From assembly GCF_013522825.1 (NCBI RefSeq), contig NZ_JAAMQZ010000019.1:28974-92973 (forward strand): DNA of 64,000 nt, in the 5' to 3' direction. The stretch is from Stutzerimonas stutzeri (GTDB lineage Bacteria; Pseudomonadota; Gammaproteobacteria; Pseudomonadales; Pseudomonadaceae). Below are positions 42,772-54,085 of the stretch, one piece after another; the first letter of the stretch is position 1, and every line of letters starts with the position of its first letter. The notes under the pieces were generated by a model, which saw only the letters and a list, made by a program, of their open reading frames with translations, was not told the DNA's origin and searched no databases. Both the position numbers and the translations under genes were made by a program.

Positions 42772-43359
42772 ATGTTGCGCAGACTCTTTTTCATGACCGC
42801 TTTGCTGGTCGTTGCTCAAGTGCAGGCAGCAGACGAGGAGCGTGCTGTGGCTATCGTCAATTCGGTATGCAAGGTGTGTCACGGAGCGGATGGTGAAAGT
42901 TCCAGTGCCATCTATCCGCGTCTGGCTGGCCAGAGCGCGACCTACATCAGCAAGCAGCTGGAAGACTTCAAGGCCGGTCGGCGCAAGGGCACCATGAATG
43001 ACATTGCCGCCAACCTCGAGTCTGACGAGATGGTAGCTTTGGGCCAGTATTTCAGCAGCAAGCCGGTCAAGGCACACCGTGCCAGCGATCCTGATTTCAC
43101 AGCGGTCGGCAAATACATCTATCACAATGGCAACCAGTGGTCGGGGGTCGCAGCCTGTTCAAGTTGTCACGGTGAAGAGGGTGCCGGCACCGATGAGTTG
43201 CCACGAATTGCCGGCCAGCACATGCGTTACCTGATCAGCCAACTGCGCGAGTTCAACGAACGCGAACGGACCGACGAAAACGCCATCATGAGCTCAATTG
43301 CCACCAAACTGACACCCATGGAGATTGAGGCCGTTGCCCGCTACCTGAGCGGAATCTGA
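42772..43359 (+). CDS. Diheme cytochrome c4-type protein
   Basis: 195 residues with a signal peptide (MLRRLFFMTALLVVAQVQA) and two CxxCH haem sites, CKVCH in the first half and CSSCH in the second, each followed by a methionine ligand region ('GTMNDIA', 'AIMSSIA'). The two halves are pseudo-symmetric, as in cytochrome c4, a periplasmic electron carrier to terminal oxidases. A GGGGG site precedes the ATG. Codon use looks less GC-biased than in neighbours, and the gene is bracketed by direct repeats, so acquisition is likely. It could feed the caa3 oxidase at the left of the window. Confidence 0.92.
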   Translation: MLRRLFFMTALLVVAQVQAADEERAVAIVNSVCKVCHGADGESSSAIYPRLAGQSATYISKQLEDFKAGRRKGTMNDIAANLESDEMVALGQYFSSKPVKAHRASDPDFTAVGKYIYHNGNQWSGVAACSSCHGEEGAGTDELPRIAGQHMRYLISQLREFNERERTDENAIMSSIATKLTPMEIEAVARYLSGI

Positions 43360-43402
43360 TCCCGGCAGGCCTTGCCGGGCTGCCCTGGATAAGCACAAAA
43401 AG

Positions 43403-43537
43403 ATCAGCAGATCCAGTTTCGTTTCTGATCGCCACTCAGCTTTCGAGCTGGCGGCGCAACTCCATCAACACAGGTGCCGATTCCGGTCGCACACCGCGCC
43501 ACAGTTCGAAGGCCGCCGCCGCCTGTTCCACCAGCAT
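43403..43537. repeat. Direct repeat, copy 2: Rossmann-gene tail plus intact aroE 3' end
   Basis: The 26 bases at 43403-43428 repeat the last codons and stop of the gene ending at 42473, but lie in the non-coding gap before aroE. The rest is the true C-terminal part of aroE. It is the partner of the repeat at 42448. Confidence 0.85.
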
Positions 43538-44254
43538 GCCCAGACCATCGCGGGTGTGCGCGCCAAGACCTGCAGCCCACTGACAGAAAGGCATGGGCGC
43601 TGCGCCATACATCATGTCGTAGCAGAAGGTTTCGCCGGCGGCGATCAGCTCGTCAGCCAGCGGCGGCAGCTCACCCGCGAGGCTGGCCGAGGTGCCATTG
43701 ATGATCACATCGAAGCATCCCTGCAACTGCTCGAAGGCACTCGCGCTCACCGCACCCAGCTCGGCGAACTCGCCGGCCAGTTGCTCGGCCCTGGCCAGGG
43801 TGCGGTTGGCAATCACCAGCGCGCCGGGTTCTTGCGCCAGCAAGGGCTCGAGCACGCCACGCACCGCACCGCCGGCACCCAGCAACAGGATGCGCTTGCC
43901 CCGCAAGGCCACGCCGGCGTTCTCCAGCAGGTCGCGCACCAGGCCGATGCCGTCGGTGTTGTCGCCCAGCAGCGTGCCATCGTCGAGCTTGTGCAGCGTA
44001 TTCACCGCGCCGGCGCGGCGCGCGCGCTCGGTCAGCTGGTCGGCCAGCCGGTAGGCCTCTTCCTTGAAGGGCACCGTGACATTGGCGCCGCGCCCGACGG
44101 CGAAGAACTGCCGGGCAAAAACGGGAAAGTCATCCAGCGGCGCCAGCAGGGCTTCATAGCTGAGCGACTGCCTCGTCTGCTCGGCGAACAGCCGGTGAAT
44201 CTGCGGCGACTTGCTGTGGCCGATGGGGTTGCCGAATACGCCGTAGCGGTCCAT
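43436..44254 (-). CDS. aroE: Shikimate dehydrogenase
   Basis: 272 residues. Shikimate-binding residues are in '[16 protein letters not shown]' and '[15 protein letters not shown]'; NADP-binding GAGGAVRG is followed by '[14 protein letters not shown]'. It reduces 3-dehydroshikimate in aromatic amino acid synthesis. It follows hemF on the same strand (77-base gap with a small repeat), matching the conserved hemF-aroE order of Pseudomonas. Confidence 0.97.
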   Translation of the reverse strand: MDRYGVFGNPIGHSKSPQIHRLFAEQTRQSLSYEALLAPLDDFPVFARQFFAVGRGANVTVPFKEEAYRLADQLTERARRAGAVNTLHKLDDGTLLGDNTDGIGLVRDLLENAGVALRGKRILLLGAGGAVRGVLEPLLAQEPGALVIANRTLARAEQLAGEFAELGAVSASAFEQLQGCFDVIINGTSASLAGELPPLADELIAAGETFCYDMMYGAAPMPFCQWAAGLGAHTRDGLGMLVEQAAAAFELWRGVRPESAPVLMELRRQLES

Positions 44255-44261
44255 GGGGAAT

Positions 44262-44297
44262 CCTCAAGTTGCAAGCTGCAAGCCTCAAGCTGCAAGC
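44262..44297. repeat. CCTCAAGYTGCAAGC direct repeat, two units
   Basis: Two 15-base units with one difference are spaced 21 bases apart, with TGCAAG between. They lie in the short hemF-aroE gap; similar degenerate 'aagctgcaag' strings are common between Pseudomonas genes. Confidence 0.7.
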
Positions 44298-44331
44298 ACG
44301 ACGGCTTGGCTTGTGGCTCGCCGCTTGGGGC

Positions 44332-45300
<969 letters not shown>

Positions 45301-45371
45301 TCATCGGCCCGGTTGACGAATGCCGGCCAGGGCGGTTGGATAGGCTCCTTTACATCCGGCCAGGAGCCCTT

Positions 45372-46349
45372 ATGTCGCAGCGTATCCAGTTCAGCCAGCA
45401 CGGTGGCCCCGAGGTTCTCGAACAGGTCCAGGTCGAGGTGCCGTCGCCTGCGCCCGGTGAAGTCTGCGTGCGCAACCACGCCATCGGCCTGAATTTCATC
45501 GACACCTATTTCCGCAGCGGCCTCTATGCGCCGCCGAGCCTGCCCTCGGGGCTTGGCAACGAAGGCGCCGGGGTGATCGAGGCGCTGGGTGAGGGCGTCG
45601 AGCAATGGCAGGTCGGTGATCGCGTGGCCTACGCCACCGGGCCGCTGGGTGCTTATGGTGAACATCACGTACTGCCCGCGCGGCACCTGGTGAAGCTGCC
45701 GGAAGCGATCAGCTTCGAGCAGGCGGCGGCGGTGATGCTCAAGGGCCTGACCACGCAATACCTGCTGCGCCAGGTGTATCCGCTGCAGGCCGGCGAAACC
45801 ATTCTTTTCCATGCCGCCGCAGGTGGCGTCGGCTCGATTGCCTGCCAGTGGGCGAACGCGCTGGGCGCCAAACTGATCGGTGTGGTTGGCTCGGCAGAAA
45901 AGGGCGAACGCGCCAAGGCCTTGGGCGCCTGGGCCACCATCGACCGCACCCGCGAGGACGTAGTGAGGCGGGTGATGGAACTGACCGACGGGCAGAAGTG
46001 CCCGGTGGTCTACGACTCGGTGGGCAAGAGCAGCTGGGAAATCTCGCTGGACTGCGTCGCGCCGCGTGGGCTGCTGGTCAGCTTCGGCAATGCCTCCGGC
46101 GCGGTGACCGGGGTCAACCTCGGCGTGCTGGCGCAGAAGGGCTCGCTGTTCGTCACCCGACCAATCTTGGCCGGCTACGCGGACACCGCGCCACGGCTGC
46201 AGGCGATGGCGGCGGAGCTGTTCGAGATGATCGCCAGCGGCAAGATCACCGTCGAGATCGACCAGCGTTTCGCACTTGGCGAAGCCGCCGAAGCCCAGCG
46301 CCTGCTGGCTGCAGGAAGCACCACAGGTTCGACGATTCTATTGCCGTAA
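45372..46349 (+). CDS. qor: NADPH:quinone oxidoreductase (zeta-crystallin-like)
   Basis: 325 residues of the MDR superfamily, zinc-free. It shows 'GLNFIDTYFRSGLY', the cofactor loop 'HAAAGGVGSIACQWANALGAKLIGVVGS', and 'VVYDSVGKSSWEISLDCVAPRGLLVSFGNASG'. The start at 45372 has CAGGAG upstream. It is divergent from hemF, the same arrangement as in P. aeruginosa. Its physiological role is quinone or enone reduction. Confidence 0.95.
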   Translation: MSQRIQFSQHGGPEVLEQVQVEVPSPAPGEVCVRNHAIGLNFIDTYFRSGLYAPPSLPSGLGNEGAGVIEALGEGVEQWQVGDRVAYATGPLGAYGEHHVLPARHLVKLPEAISFEQAAAVMLKGLTTQYLLRQVYPLQAGETILFHAAAGGVGSIACQWANALGAKLIGVVGSAEKGERAKALGAWATIDRTREDVVRRVMELTDGQKCPVVYDSVGKSSWEISLDCVAPRGLLVSFGNASGAVTGVNLGVLAQKGSLFVTRPILAGYADTAPRLQAMAAELFEMIASGKITVEIDQRFALGEAAEAQRLLAAGSTTGSTILLP

Positions 46350-46359
46350 AGCTGGAACT

Positions 46360-46415
46360 GTAGGGCCGAATTCATTCGGCCACGATTCGTGAAGGCCGAA
46401 CAAGTTCGGCCCTAC
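46360..46415. repeat. REP-A inverted pair between convergent qor and tsaC
   Basis: A GTAGGGCCGAATTCATTCGGCC unit and an opposed GGCCGAACAAGTTCGGCCCTAC unit are separated by about 12 bases. Placed 11 bases after the qor stop and 14 before the tsaC stop, it may act as a bidirectional terminator. Confidence 0.88.
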
Positions 46416-46428
46416 GCATCAACCGCCG

Positions 46429-46986
46429 CTAACTGGCTCGTATGATTTCCCCGCTACGCACATCCCGGATCGTGCTGGGGTTGCGCCGCCCGCCCAGCGG
46501 GCCGTCGAGGACGGCATCGAGCTGGCGTGGAAAATACTGCTCCACACGCAGACGCGAACGGGCAGAAGGGCGACCTGCCGGGTTAGCCGAGGTGGACACC
46601 AGCGGGCCGGTGTATGCGCAGAGCCTGGCCACCAGCGGATGATCGGTCACCCGCAGCGCCACGCTGTCGTGCTGGCCAGTGATCCACTCGGGCAGACGCT
46701 GGCGATGCGGCACCAGCCAGGTATTGGGCCCTGGCCAGCTGCCAGCCAGGCGATCCAGCCAGCGTTCAGGCAGGTCTTCGAGAAGAAAGTCGAAGTCGTC
46801 GATATCGCCGGCGACCAGGATCAGCCCCTTTTCCACCGGACGCTCCTTGAGCGCGAGCAGGCGATGAACCGCTTCGCTGTCCCAGGGATCGCAACCCAGG
46901 CCCCAGACCGCCTCGGTGGGATAAGCAATCACGCCCCCGGCCCGCACCACGCGCGCCGCCTGCTGTATACGCCAATTGCCGACCAT
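46429..46986 (-). CDS. tsaC: Threonylcarbamoyl-AMP synthase (TsaC, YrdC type)
   Basis: 185 residues, the short TsaC form. The signature is '[41 protein letters not shown]', followed by '[37 protein letters not shown]' and '[14 protein letters not shown]'. It makes the threonylcarbamoyl-AMP used for t6A37 of ANN-decoding tRNAs. The start at 46986 is chosen with AGAGG 6 bases before; a longer frame reaches into the dprA side. It lies downstream of dprA on the same strand. Confidence 0.95.
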   Translation of the reverse strand: MVGNWRIQQAARVVRAGGVIAYPTEAVWGLGCDPWDSEAVHRLLALKERPVEKGLILVAGDIDDFDFLLEDLPERWLDRLAGSWPGPNTWLVPHRQRLPEWITGQHDSVALRVTDHPLVARLCAYTGPLVSTSANPAGRPSARSRLRVEQYFPRQLDAVLDGPLGGRRNPSTIRDVRSGEIIRAS

Positions 46987-47035
46987 CGCGACCTCTGCTG
47001 AAGGGAAACCGGCGCAGTTTACCTGAGCAGGGCAC

Positions 47036-48133
47036 TCAACCGCTGCGGGCGACCCACTGGCCATGCTCACAGGCCACCCGCCCCTCGATCTCCAGTTCGG
47101 TCAGCTCGGCCAGCACCTGCGTCAGTGGCTGGTCCAGCGCACATGCGAGGGCTTCGCTGCTCATGGGTGAGGCGTGCAAGTGTGCGAGCAATGCATGCTC
47201 CTCACGCTCAGGCGCCATCTTGCCCGGCGCGGACGGGGCGACCTGCTGCCAGCCACGCAGGGCCTGCAGGATATCCTCGACGCTCTCCACCAGCGTCGCG
47301 CCCTGGCGGATCAGCTGGTGACAGCCGCGTGCGCCGGGATGATGAATGGAACCGGGAATGGCATACACCTCGCGCCCCTGCTCGGCGGCCAGCCGCGCGG
47401 TGATCAGCGAGCCGCTCGAAGGGCTGGCCTCGACCACCAGTACGCCCAAAGCCAGGCCACTGATGATTCTGTTGCGGCGGGGGAAATTGGACGCTTGCGG
47501 CGGGCAATCCAATGGCAGTTCGGACACCAGCGCACCACCGCCTTCGACGATCCTGCCCGCCAGGCCGACGTGCCGCGCCGGGTAAAGCCGCTGCAAGCCG
47601 GTGCCCAGCACGGCAATGGTGCAGCCCTCGACATCCAGCGCGCCCTGATGTGCCGCGCCATCGATGCCCAGGGCCAGGCCGCTGGTGATGACGAAACCCG
47701 CCCCGCCCAGGCTGCGCGCGAAACGCTGCGCATTGTCCAGGCCCGCACGCGACGCTCGGCGGCTGCCCACCATGGCCAGCTGCGGGCGTTCGAGCAAGCC
47801 TGGATCACCCTCGACGAACAGCAGCGGCGGGGCGTCCGGCAGCTCGGCCAGCAGCGCGGGATAATCGGGGGTGTCCCACATCAGCAGATGGTGGTCGGGT
47901 CGCTCCAGCCAGGCCAGCGCTGCAGCGGCCCGTTCGCGGATCGATGCGCTGCGGCGGGGCTCGGCGCAACTGGCCGGCAGGCCCAGTGAACGCCAGGCGC
48001 TGGCCGGTGCGCTGAGTGCGGAAGAGGCGTTAGGGAAGGCTTCCAACAACCGCTGCAGCCGCCGTGGTCCCAGGTCGGGCAACAGATGCAGGCGCAGGCG
48101 CGCTTCGAGTTCGGCGGGGGATAGGGCAGGCAT
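47036..48133 (-). CDS. dprA: DNA processing protein DprA (DNA uptake)
   Basis: 365 residues. The Rossmann-like DprA core has '[49 protein letters not shown]', '[39 protein letters not shown]' and '[32 protein letters not shown]', then a C-terminal winged-helix domain. It loads RecA on incoming single strands. The MPALSPAEL start at 48133 is preferred over an upstream extension. Same strand as tsaC and the LysM gene. Confidence 0.96.
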   Translation of the reverse strand: MPALSPAELEARLRLHLLPDLGPRRLQRLLEAFPNASSALSAPASAWRSLGLPASCAEPRRSASIRERAAAALAWLERPDHHLLMWDTPDYPALLAELPDAPPLLFVEGDPGLLERPQLAMVGSRRASRAGLDNAQRFARSLGGAGFVITSGLALGIDGAAHQGALDVEGCTIAVLGTGLQRLYPARHVGLAGRIVEGGGALVSELPLDCPPQASNFPRRNRIISGLALGVLVVEASPSSGSLITARLAAEQGREVYAIPGSIHHPGARGCHQLIRQGATLVESVEDILQALRGWQQVAPSAPGKMAPEREEHALLAHLHASPMSSEALACALDQPLTQVLAELTELEIEGRVACEHGQWVARSG

Positions 48134-48183
48134 GGCAAACGTCCTTGTGTTCCGGTGCCGCCTCCATGCGACACGCATAAGCT

Positions 48184-48206
48184 AAAAGCCCCGCATCAGC
48201 GGGGCT
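48184..48206 (-). terminator. Rho-independent terminator of the LysM gene
   Basis: AGCCCCGC / GCGGGGCT with a 4-base loop, followed on the minus strand by TTTT. It lies 11 bases downstream of the LysM gene stop and before dprA. Confidence 0.85.
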
Positions 48207-48216
48207 CGATTGTCTG

Positions 48217-49242
48217 TCAAGGGTTGCGGATCTTGTCCTGCACCGCCAGCGAGCGCGTGGCTTGCAGCACCAGGCCGTAACTGAGCTTCTCGTAGGTGCG
48301 GAACACCATCAGCAGACCGGCACGCTCATCTGGAATCTTCACGTTCTCGCCAGTGACCCGGTCGCGTACGGTTTCACCGGTCTTGTACACGGCCAGCACG
48401 TTGCCATCCTTGAGGCCGTCGCGGGCGCCCTTGTTGAGGGTGACCACGTCGAACTGGCCGATCTGGGTCACGCCGCGCGGCACATCGAGAATCACACCCT
48501 TGATTTCATCTTCCGGCTCGCTGGGCATGAAGGTGGAATTGATCGCACGCTCTTCGCTGGGGAACAGGCGATCACCGATGCGCGCTTCCTGGGTGACGCG
48601 GGTCAGCATCATGGTGGCGATATCGTCCTCCATGTCGATAATCTCGGCGCTGCCGACGTCATCGGCGTTGATGCCGAGGAACTCCTGGCTGTCCGGATCC
48701 ACGTAGGTCTTGCCCTGACGGAAGATGCCGTACACGGGGATGTCGTCCTCGAAGGCACCACGGCCATAGACACGATCACCCGAACCGCTGATGACACGCT
48801 CGGCATTGCCGGCGACGATATAGGGCGCGCCCTTGAACTGGTCCACACTGTCGATGATGCGGTTGCTCAGCAGAAAGCTGTTGATGGCTTCCAGCGGGAT
48901 GGTCGGGATGGCTTCGGCCATCGGCACGGTGCGCACGGTGGGGGAAAGCTTGATGGTGCCGCGCGATGCCCCGCGTTCGAGCATGAGCCGTGGCTGGCCA
49001 TCGACATAGACCAGGCTGAGGCTGTCGCCGGGATAGATCAGGTGAGGGTTTTCCACCTGGGGATTGGCATGCCACAGTTCAGGCCACTTCCAGGGCTCAC
49101 GCAGGAATCGCCCGGAGATGTCCCAGAGCGTATCGCCCTTGACCACGGTGTACTGCTCGGGGTGATTCGCCTTGAGCTGAACATCAGCCTGGGCGATACC
49201 GCCGACCGCCACCAGCAGCAGGGCGAGTAGTGATTTCCTCAT
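48217..49242 (-). CDS. LysM-domain exported protein
   Basis: 341 residues. Signal peptide MRKSLLALLLVAVGGIAQA; one LysM domain ('YTVVKGDTLWDISGRFLREPWKWPELWHANPQVENPHLIYPGDSLSL', about 31-80), then a long C-terminal part with no known domain. The LysM domain binds peptidoglycan. The first in-frame ATG is at 49272, but the signal peptide begins at 49242. It is divergent from def, as in P. aeruginosa (PA0020). Confidence 0.9.
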   Translation of the reverse strand: MRKSLLALLLVAVGGIAQADVQLKANHPEQYTVVKGDTLWDISGRFLREPWKWPELWHANPQVENPHLIYPGDSLSLVYVDGQPRLMLERGASRGTIKLSPTVRTVPMAEAIPTIPLEAINSFLLSNRIIDSVDQFKGAPYIVAGNAERVISGSGDRVYGRGAFEDDIPVYGIFRQGKTYVDPDSQEFLGINADDVGSAEIIDMEDDIATMMLTRVTQEARIGDRLFPSEERAINSTFMPSEPEDEIKGVILDVPRGVTQIGQFDVVTLNKGARDGLKDGNVLAVYKTGETVRDRVTGENVKIPDERAGLLMVFRTYEKLSYGLVLQATRSLAVQDKIRNP

Positions 49243-49390
49243 GTGGTGAATCCCTTTATGATGTGCCTTCACGTAAAGCGCCCTGGCGCCGCGGTAATCC
49301 TTGTGGAAAGCGGCGCTAAGCCGTTTACAAGCTGCCCGGCATCTTAGCAGCGGCTTTTGAATTTATTCCATAAGTGCATCACAAACGTAT

Positions 49391-49897
49391 ATGGCGATTC
49401 TGAACATCCTGGAGTTTCCCGATCCACGCCTGCGCACCATCGCCAAGCCGGTCGAAGTGGTCGATGACGACGTTCGCCAGCTGATCGACGACATGTTCGA
49501 GACCATGTACGACGCACCGGGCATCGGCCTGGCCGCGACCCAGGTCAACGTGCACAAGCGCGTGGTGGTGATGGACCTGTCCGAGGACAAGAGCGAGCCA
49601 CGGGTGTTCATCAACCCCGAATTCGAATTTCTCACCGACGAGATGGACCAGTACCAGGAAGGCTGCCTGTCGGTGCCCGGCTTCTACGAGAACGTCGATC
49701 GCCCGCAGAAGGTGCGGATCAAGGCGCTGGACCGCGACGGCCAGCCCTACGAACTGGAGGCCGAAGGCCTGCTCGCAGTGTGCATCCAGCATGAATGCGA
49801 TCACCTCAACGGCAAGCTGTTCGTCGATTATCTCTCCACGCTCAAGCGCGACCGGATCAAGAAGAAGCTGGAAAAGATCCACCGCCAGCAGGCTTGA
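49391..49897 (+). CDS. def: Peptide deformylase
   Basis: 168 residues with the three canonical motifs '[11 protein letters not shown]', 'EGCLSVPGF' and '[11 protein letters not shown]' (metal ligands Cys and two His). It removes the formyl group from nascent proteins. First gene of a def-fmt-rsmB-trkA cluster; a terminator lies between it and fmt, so expression of fmt may be partly separate. Confidence 0.98.
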   Translation: MAILNILEFPDPRLRTIAKPVEVVDDDVRQLIDDMFETMYDAPGIGLAATQVNVHKRVVVMDLSEDKSEPRVFINPEFEFLTDEMDQYQEGCLSVPGFYENVDRPQKVRIKALDRDGQPYELEAEGLLAVCIQHECDHLNGKLFVDYLSTLKRDRIKKKLEKIHRQQA

Positions 49898-49910
49898 CCC
49901 CAGAAACTCC

Positions 49911-49937
49911 AAAGGCTTGCCGCAGCAAGCCTTTTTT
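49911..49937 (+). terminator. Terminator-like hairpin between def and fmt
   Basis: AAAGGCTTGC / GCAAGCCTTT stem, loop CGCA, followed by further Ts. It is a textbook rho-independent shape, probably attenuating readthrough from def to fmt. Confidence 0.85.
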
Positions 49938-49954
49938 ATTGATGGAACCTCTCC

Positions 49955-50884
49955 ATGCGCATCGTTTTCGCCGGCACGCCGGAATTCGCCGCCCAACACC
50001 TGCAGGCTCTGCTCGATGCGGGCCAGACGGTCGTGGCGGTCTATACCCAGCCTGATCGACCCGCCGGTCGCGGGCAGAAGCTGATGCCCAGCCCGGTCAA
50101 GCAGCTCGCCGTCGGCCACGCGATTCCCGTGTATCAGCCGCAGACCCTGCGCGATCCTGCTGCCCAGGCAGAACTCGAAGCGCTGCAGGCCGACCTGATG
50201 GTCGTGGTCGCCTACGGCCTGATCCTGCCGCAGGCGGTGCTCGACATGCCGCGCCTGGGCTGCGTCAACAGCCATGCCTCGTTGCTGCCACGCTGGCGTG
50301 GTGCGGCGCCGATCCAGCGTGCCATCGAGGCCGGCGACAGCGAATCCGGCGTGACCCTGATGCAGATGGAAGCCGGCCTGGATACCGGGCCGATGCTGCT
50401 CAAGGTCAGCACACCGATCAGCGCCGGGGACACCGGTGGCAGCCTGCATGACCGCCTTGCCAGCCTCGGTTCGCAGGCGCTGGTCCAGGGCGTGGCGGCA
50501 CTGGCAGCCGGAACCCTGCAGGGCGAGATTCAAGACGACGACCTGGCCACCTACGCGCACAAGCTGAACAAGGACGAAGCGCGCATCGACTGGACGCGCC
50601 CGGCGGTCGAGCTGGAACGACTGGTGCGCGCCTTTCATCCCTGGCCGATCTGTCATGCCAGCCTCGATGGCGCGACGGTGAAGATCCATGCGACCGAGCT
50701 TGGCGCAGGGCAGGGCAGTCCCGGCCAGATCATCGCCGCCGGCAAGGATGGCCTGGAAGTCGCCTGTGGCCAGGGCTCGCTGCTGCTCACCCGCCTGCAA
50801 CTGCCGGGCGGCAAGCCGCTGGGCTTCGGCGATCTGTACAACAGCCGGCGTGAGCAGTTCGCGCCCGGCAAGGTGTTCGAATAA
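49955..50884 (+). CDS. fmt: Methionyl-tRNA formyltransferase
   Basis: 309 residues. The catalytic region is '[37 protein letters not shown]'; the N-terminus is '[18 protein letters not shown]' and a C-terminal OB-type domain follows ('[30 protein letters not shown]'). It formylates initiator Met-tRNA. Its stop and the rsmB start share one base (TAATG). Confidence 0.98.
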   Translation: MRIVFAGTPEFAAQHLQALLDAGQTVVAVYTQPDRPAGRGQKLMPSPVKQLAVGHAIPVYQPQTLRDPAAQAELEALQADLMVVVAYGLILPQAVLDMPRLGCVNSHASLLPRWRGAAPIQRAIEAGDSESGVTLMQMEAGLDTGPMLLKVSTPISAGDTGGSLHDRLASLGSQALVQGVAALAAGTLQGEIQDDDLATYAHKLNKDEARIDWTRPAVELERLVRAFHPWPICHASLDGATVKIHATELGAGQGSPGQIIAAGKDGLEVACGQGSLLLTRLQLPGGKPLGFGDLYNSRREQFAPGKVFE

Positions 50885-52212
50885 TGGCGATGAACCCCCG
50901 CCTGGCGGCAGCCCGCGCCTTGGCGACGGTGCTCGCCGGCAAGGCCTCGCTGGGCAGCAGCCTGCCCGAGGTGCTGGGCAAGGTCGAAGCGCGTGATCGC
51001 GGCCTGACGCAGGAACTGGCCTTCGGCGCCGCACGCTGGCAACCGCGTCTGGCCGGGCTGGCCGCCAAGCTGCTGCAAAAACCCTTCAAGGCCGCCGACC
51101 GCGATGTCGAGGCGCTGCTGCTGATCGGCCTCTACCAGCTGTTCCACACCCGCATTCCACCCCACGCGGCCATCGGCGAAACCGTCGGTTGCGTGGAAAA
51201 GCTGAAAAAGCCCTGGGCCAAGGGCCTGCTCAATGCGGTGCTGCGCAACGCCCAGCGCGAAGGCGAGACGCTGCTGGTGGAACTGGAGCACGACCCGGTG
51301 ATCCGCGTGGCACATCCGCGCTGGCTGCAGAAATCGCTCAAGGCATTCTGGCCGCAGCACTGGGAAGCCATCTGCGCCGCCAACAACGCGCATCCGCCGA
51401 TGATGCTGCGAGTCAATCGCCGTCAGGCCAGCCGTGACCAATACCTGGCTGAGCTGCAGGCTGCCGGAATCGAGGCGCATCCCTGCCAGTTCAGCGAAGA
51501 CGGCATCCGCCTGACCGCACCCTGCGATGTGCAGCAATTGCCCGGTTTCGCCGAAGGCCGGGTCAGCGTGCAGGACGAGGCAGCGCAACTGGCCGCTGGA
51601 CTGCTGGAGCTCAAGCCCGGCCAGCGCGTACTCGACGCCTGCTGCGCACCGGGTGGCAAGACCTGCCACATCCTCGAACGCGAGCCGGGCCTGAGCGAAG
51701 TCATCGCCCTGGATCTGGAGCCCAAGCGCCTGCAGCGCGTGCAGGAAAACCTCGACCGCCTGCGGCTCAAGGCCACACTCACGGCTGCCGATGCCCGCGA
51801 CACCCACCTCTGGTGGGATGGAAAACCCTTCCAGCGCATCCTGCTCGATGCGCCCTGTTCGGCCACCGGGGTGATCCGCCGTCATCCCGACATCAAGCTG
51901 GCTCGTCAGGCGGACGACATCGCACCACTGGCGACCCTGCAGGGCGAGATGCTCGACGCGCTCTGGCCCACCCTGGAAGTCGGCGGCGTGCTGCTGTATG
52001 CCACCTGCTCGGTGCTGCCGACGGAGAACCGCGAGGTCATCGAAACCTTCCTGAGCCGCACACCCGGCGCACGCGAGCTGGATCTGGCCGGTGGTTTCGG
52101 GCTCGAACAGAGCCACGGTCGCCAGTTGCTGCCGCAGGAAGACGGGCACGACGGTTTCTACTACGCCAAACTGATCAAGATTGCTGCCCAGCCCGGCGCT
52201 CGGACACCCTAA
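50884..52212 (+). CDS. rsmB: 16S rRNA m5C967 methyltransferase
   Basis: 442 residues: an N-terminal NusB-like RNA-binding domain (about 1-140) and a C-terminal SAM methyltransferase with '[17 protein letters not shown]', catalytic '[17 protein letters not shown]' and the second Cys in '[16 protein letters not shown]'. The PC and TCS cysteines are the RNA m5C methyltransferase pair. Translationally coupled to fmt. Confidence 0.97.
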   Translation: MAMNPRLAAARALATVLAGKASLGSSLPEVLGKVEARDRGLTQELAFGAARWQPRLAGLAAKLLQKPFKAADRDVEALLLIGLYQLFHTRIPPHAAIGETVGCVEKLKKPWAKGLLNAVLRNAQREGETLLVELEHDPVIRVAHPRWLQKSLKAFWPQHWEAICAANNAHPPMMLRVNRRQASRDQYLAELQAAGIEAHPCQFSEDGIRLTAPCDVQQLPGFAEGRVSVQDEAAQLAAGLLELKPGQRVLDACCAPGGKTCHILEREPGLSEVIALDLEPKRLQRVQENLDRLRLKATLTAADARDTHLWWDGKPFQRILLDAPCSATGVIRRHPDIKLARQADDIAPLATLQGEMLDALWPTLEVGGVLLYATCSVLPTENREVIETFLSRTPGARELDLAGGFGLEQSHGRQLLPQEDGHDGFYYAKLIKIAAQPGARTP

Positions 52213-52242
52213 GCCAATCAGCGCTCTTTCAGGAGTGACCAC

Positions 52243-53616
52243 GTGAAAATCATCATTCTCGGTGCAGGTCAGGTCGGCGGCACCCTGGCGGAAAACCTCG
52301 CCAGCGAAGCCAACGACATCACCGTGGTCGATACCGATGCCGATCGCCTGCGCGCCCTGGGTGATCGCCTGGATATCCGCACCATCGTCGGCCACGCTTC
52401 CTTTCCCACGGTGCTGCGCCAGGCCGGTGCCGACGATGCCGACATGCTGGTGGCGGTGACCAACAGCGACGAGACCAACATGGTCGCCTGCCAGGTCGCC
52501 TTCACCCTGTTCAACACTCCGACCAAGATCGCCCGCGTGCGCGAGCCGGCCTACCTGACCCGCACCAGCCTGTTCAGCAACGAGGCGATTCCGGTGGACG
52601 TGCTGATCAGCCCCGAACAGGTGGTGACCAACTACATCAAGCGCCTGATCGAGCATCCCGGCTCGCTGCAGGTGATCGACTTCGCCGATGGCAAGGCGCA
52701 GCTGGTGGCCGTGCGCGCCTACTATGGCGGCCCGCTGGTGGGACAGGAGCTGCGCCAGATCCGCAAGCACATGCCCAACGTCGATACTCGCGTCGCAGCG
52801 ATCTTCCGGCGTAACCAGGCGATCCTGCCGCAGGGCGACACCGTGATCGAGGCCGATGACGAAGTCTTCTTCATCGCCGCCAGGGCACATATTCGTGCCG
52901 TGATGAGCGAGATGCGCCGGCTCGACGAAAACTACAAACGCATCGTCATCGCTGGCGGCGGGCATATCGGCGAGCGCCTGGCCGAGGCCATCGAAAACCG
53001 CTACCAGGTGAAGATCATCGAGATGAGTCCGGCGCGCTGCCGCTACCTCTCCGATACCCTGAACAACACCATCATCCTCCAGGGCAGCGCTTCGGATCGC
53101 GACCTGCTGCTGGAAGAGAACATCCGCGATGTGGATGTCTTCCTCGCCCTGACCAACGATGACGAGGCCAACATCATGTCTTCCCTGCTGGCCAAGCGCC
53201 TCGGCGCGCGCAAGGTGATGTGCATCATCAACAACCCGGCCTACGTCGATCTGGTGCAGGGTGGCGAGATCGACATCGCCATCAGCCCGCAACTGGCCAC
53301 CATCGGCACCCTGCTGACTCACGTACGCCGGGGCGACATCGTCAGCGCACACTCGTTGCGCCGCGGTGCCGCCGAAGCCATCGAGGTGATCGCCCATGGC
53401 GATGCCCGCTCCAGCAAGGTCATCGGTCGTGAAATCGGCAAGATCGCCCTGCCGGCAGGCACCACCATCGGCGCGGTGATCCGCGACGAACAGGTACTGA
53501 TCGCCCACGACAAGACCGTGATCGAGTCCGGCGATCACGTGATCCTGTTTCTGGTGGACAAGAAGCAGGTGCGCAATGTCGAGCGCCTGTTCCAGGCCGG
53601 CCTGACGTTTTTCTGA
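52243..53616 (+). CDS. trkA: Trk potassium uptake system protein TrkA
   Basis: 457 residues, two tandem RCK_N/RCK_C units. Rossmann loops are '[15 protein letters not shown]' near residue 6 and '[15 protein letters not shown]' near 237, both nucleotide-binding. It is the peripheral NAD/ATP-sensing subunit of the Trk potassium channel. It follows rsmB by 30 bases; no trkH is in the window. Confidence 0.97.
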   Translation: MKIIILGAGQVGGTLAENLASEANDITVVDTDADRLRALGDRLDIRTIVGHASFPTVLRQAGADDADMLVAVTNSDETNMVACQVAFTLFNTPTKIARVREPAYLTRTSLFSNEAIPVDVLISPEQVVTNYIKRLIEHPGSLQVIDFADGKAQLVAVRAYYGGPLVGQELRQIRKHMPNVDTRVAAIFRRNQAILPQGDTVIEADDEVFFIAARAHIRAVMSEMRRLDENYKRIVIAGGGHIGERLAEAIENRYQVKIIEMSPARCRYLSDTLNNTIILQGSASDRDLLLEENIRDVDVFLALTNDDEANIMSSLLAKRLGARKVMCIINNPAYVDLVQGGEIDIAISPQLATIGTLLTHVRRGDIVSAHSLRRGAAEAIEVIAHGDARSSKVIGREIGKIALPAGTTIGAVIRDEQVLIAHDKTVIESGDHVILFLVDKKQVRNVERLFQAGLTFF

Positions 53617-53675
53617 TCAGCCTGTACGATGGAGCGGAGCGCTGAGCTTTTGACTTGCCCCCAAGGAGGCAACCG

Positions 53676-53993
53676 ATGCTTGAATCGCTGGAGAAGATGC
53701 TCTCACAGGGCATGGACAACCCCATGCTGCGCTTCGGCCTGGGCAAGGGCTATCTGGATGCCGGTGATGCCGAACGCGCCGTCATGCACTTTCGCCGCTG
53801 CGTCGAGCAGGACCGCAAATACTCCGCCGCCTGGAAACTGCTGGGCCGGGCGTTGCAGATCAGCGGCGACACTGCCGGCGCACGTGACGCCTGGGAGCGA
53901 GGTCTGGTTGCCGCTCAGGCGCATGGCGACAAGCAGGCCGAGAAGGAGATGACGGTGTTCCTGCGCAAGCTGGACAAGGCGCAGCGCCCCTGA
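53676..53993 (+). CDS. Small TPR protein
   Basis: 105 residues forming two to three tetratricopeptide units ('MLRFGLGKGYLDAGDAERAVMHFRRCVEQDRKYSAAWKLLGRALQISGDTAGARDAWERGLVAAQAHGD'). The strong AAGGAGG site before the ATG at 53676 and the typical TPR Gly/Ala/Pro positions support it. It lies 59 bases downstream of trkA. Partner unknown. Confidence 0.85.
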   Translation: MLESLEKMLSQGMDNPMLRFGLGKGYLDAGDAERAVMHFRRCVEQDRKYSAAWKLLGRALQISGDTAGARDAWERGLVAAQAHGDKQAEKEMTVFLRKLDKAQRP

Positions 53994-54024
53994 CCTTCCT
54001 CGCCGTTTCGGCCCGCGCCTGACC

Positions 54025-54080
54025 GTAGGGCCGAATTCATTCGGCCACAGCTTGCAAAGGCCGAACGAGTTCGGCCCTAC
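54025..54080. repeat. REP-A inverted pair between convergent TPR and PilZ genes
   Basis: GTAGGGCCGAATTCATTCGGCC and the opposed GGCCGAACGAGTTCGGCCCTAC, about 12 bases apart. It closely resembles the block at 46360, with a central spacer of the same length and related sequence, and ends 6 bases from the PilZ gene stop. Confidence 0.88.
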
Positions 54081-54085
54081 GAGCG

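Noticed and set aside
50653..53538. Very long open frame on the minus strand opposite fmt, rsmB and trkA
   Set aside because: Composition is His/Gln/Arg/Gly-rich as in antisense frames of GC-rich genes, there is no ribosome site or family resemblance, and the plus strand carries three well-known genes.
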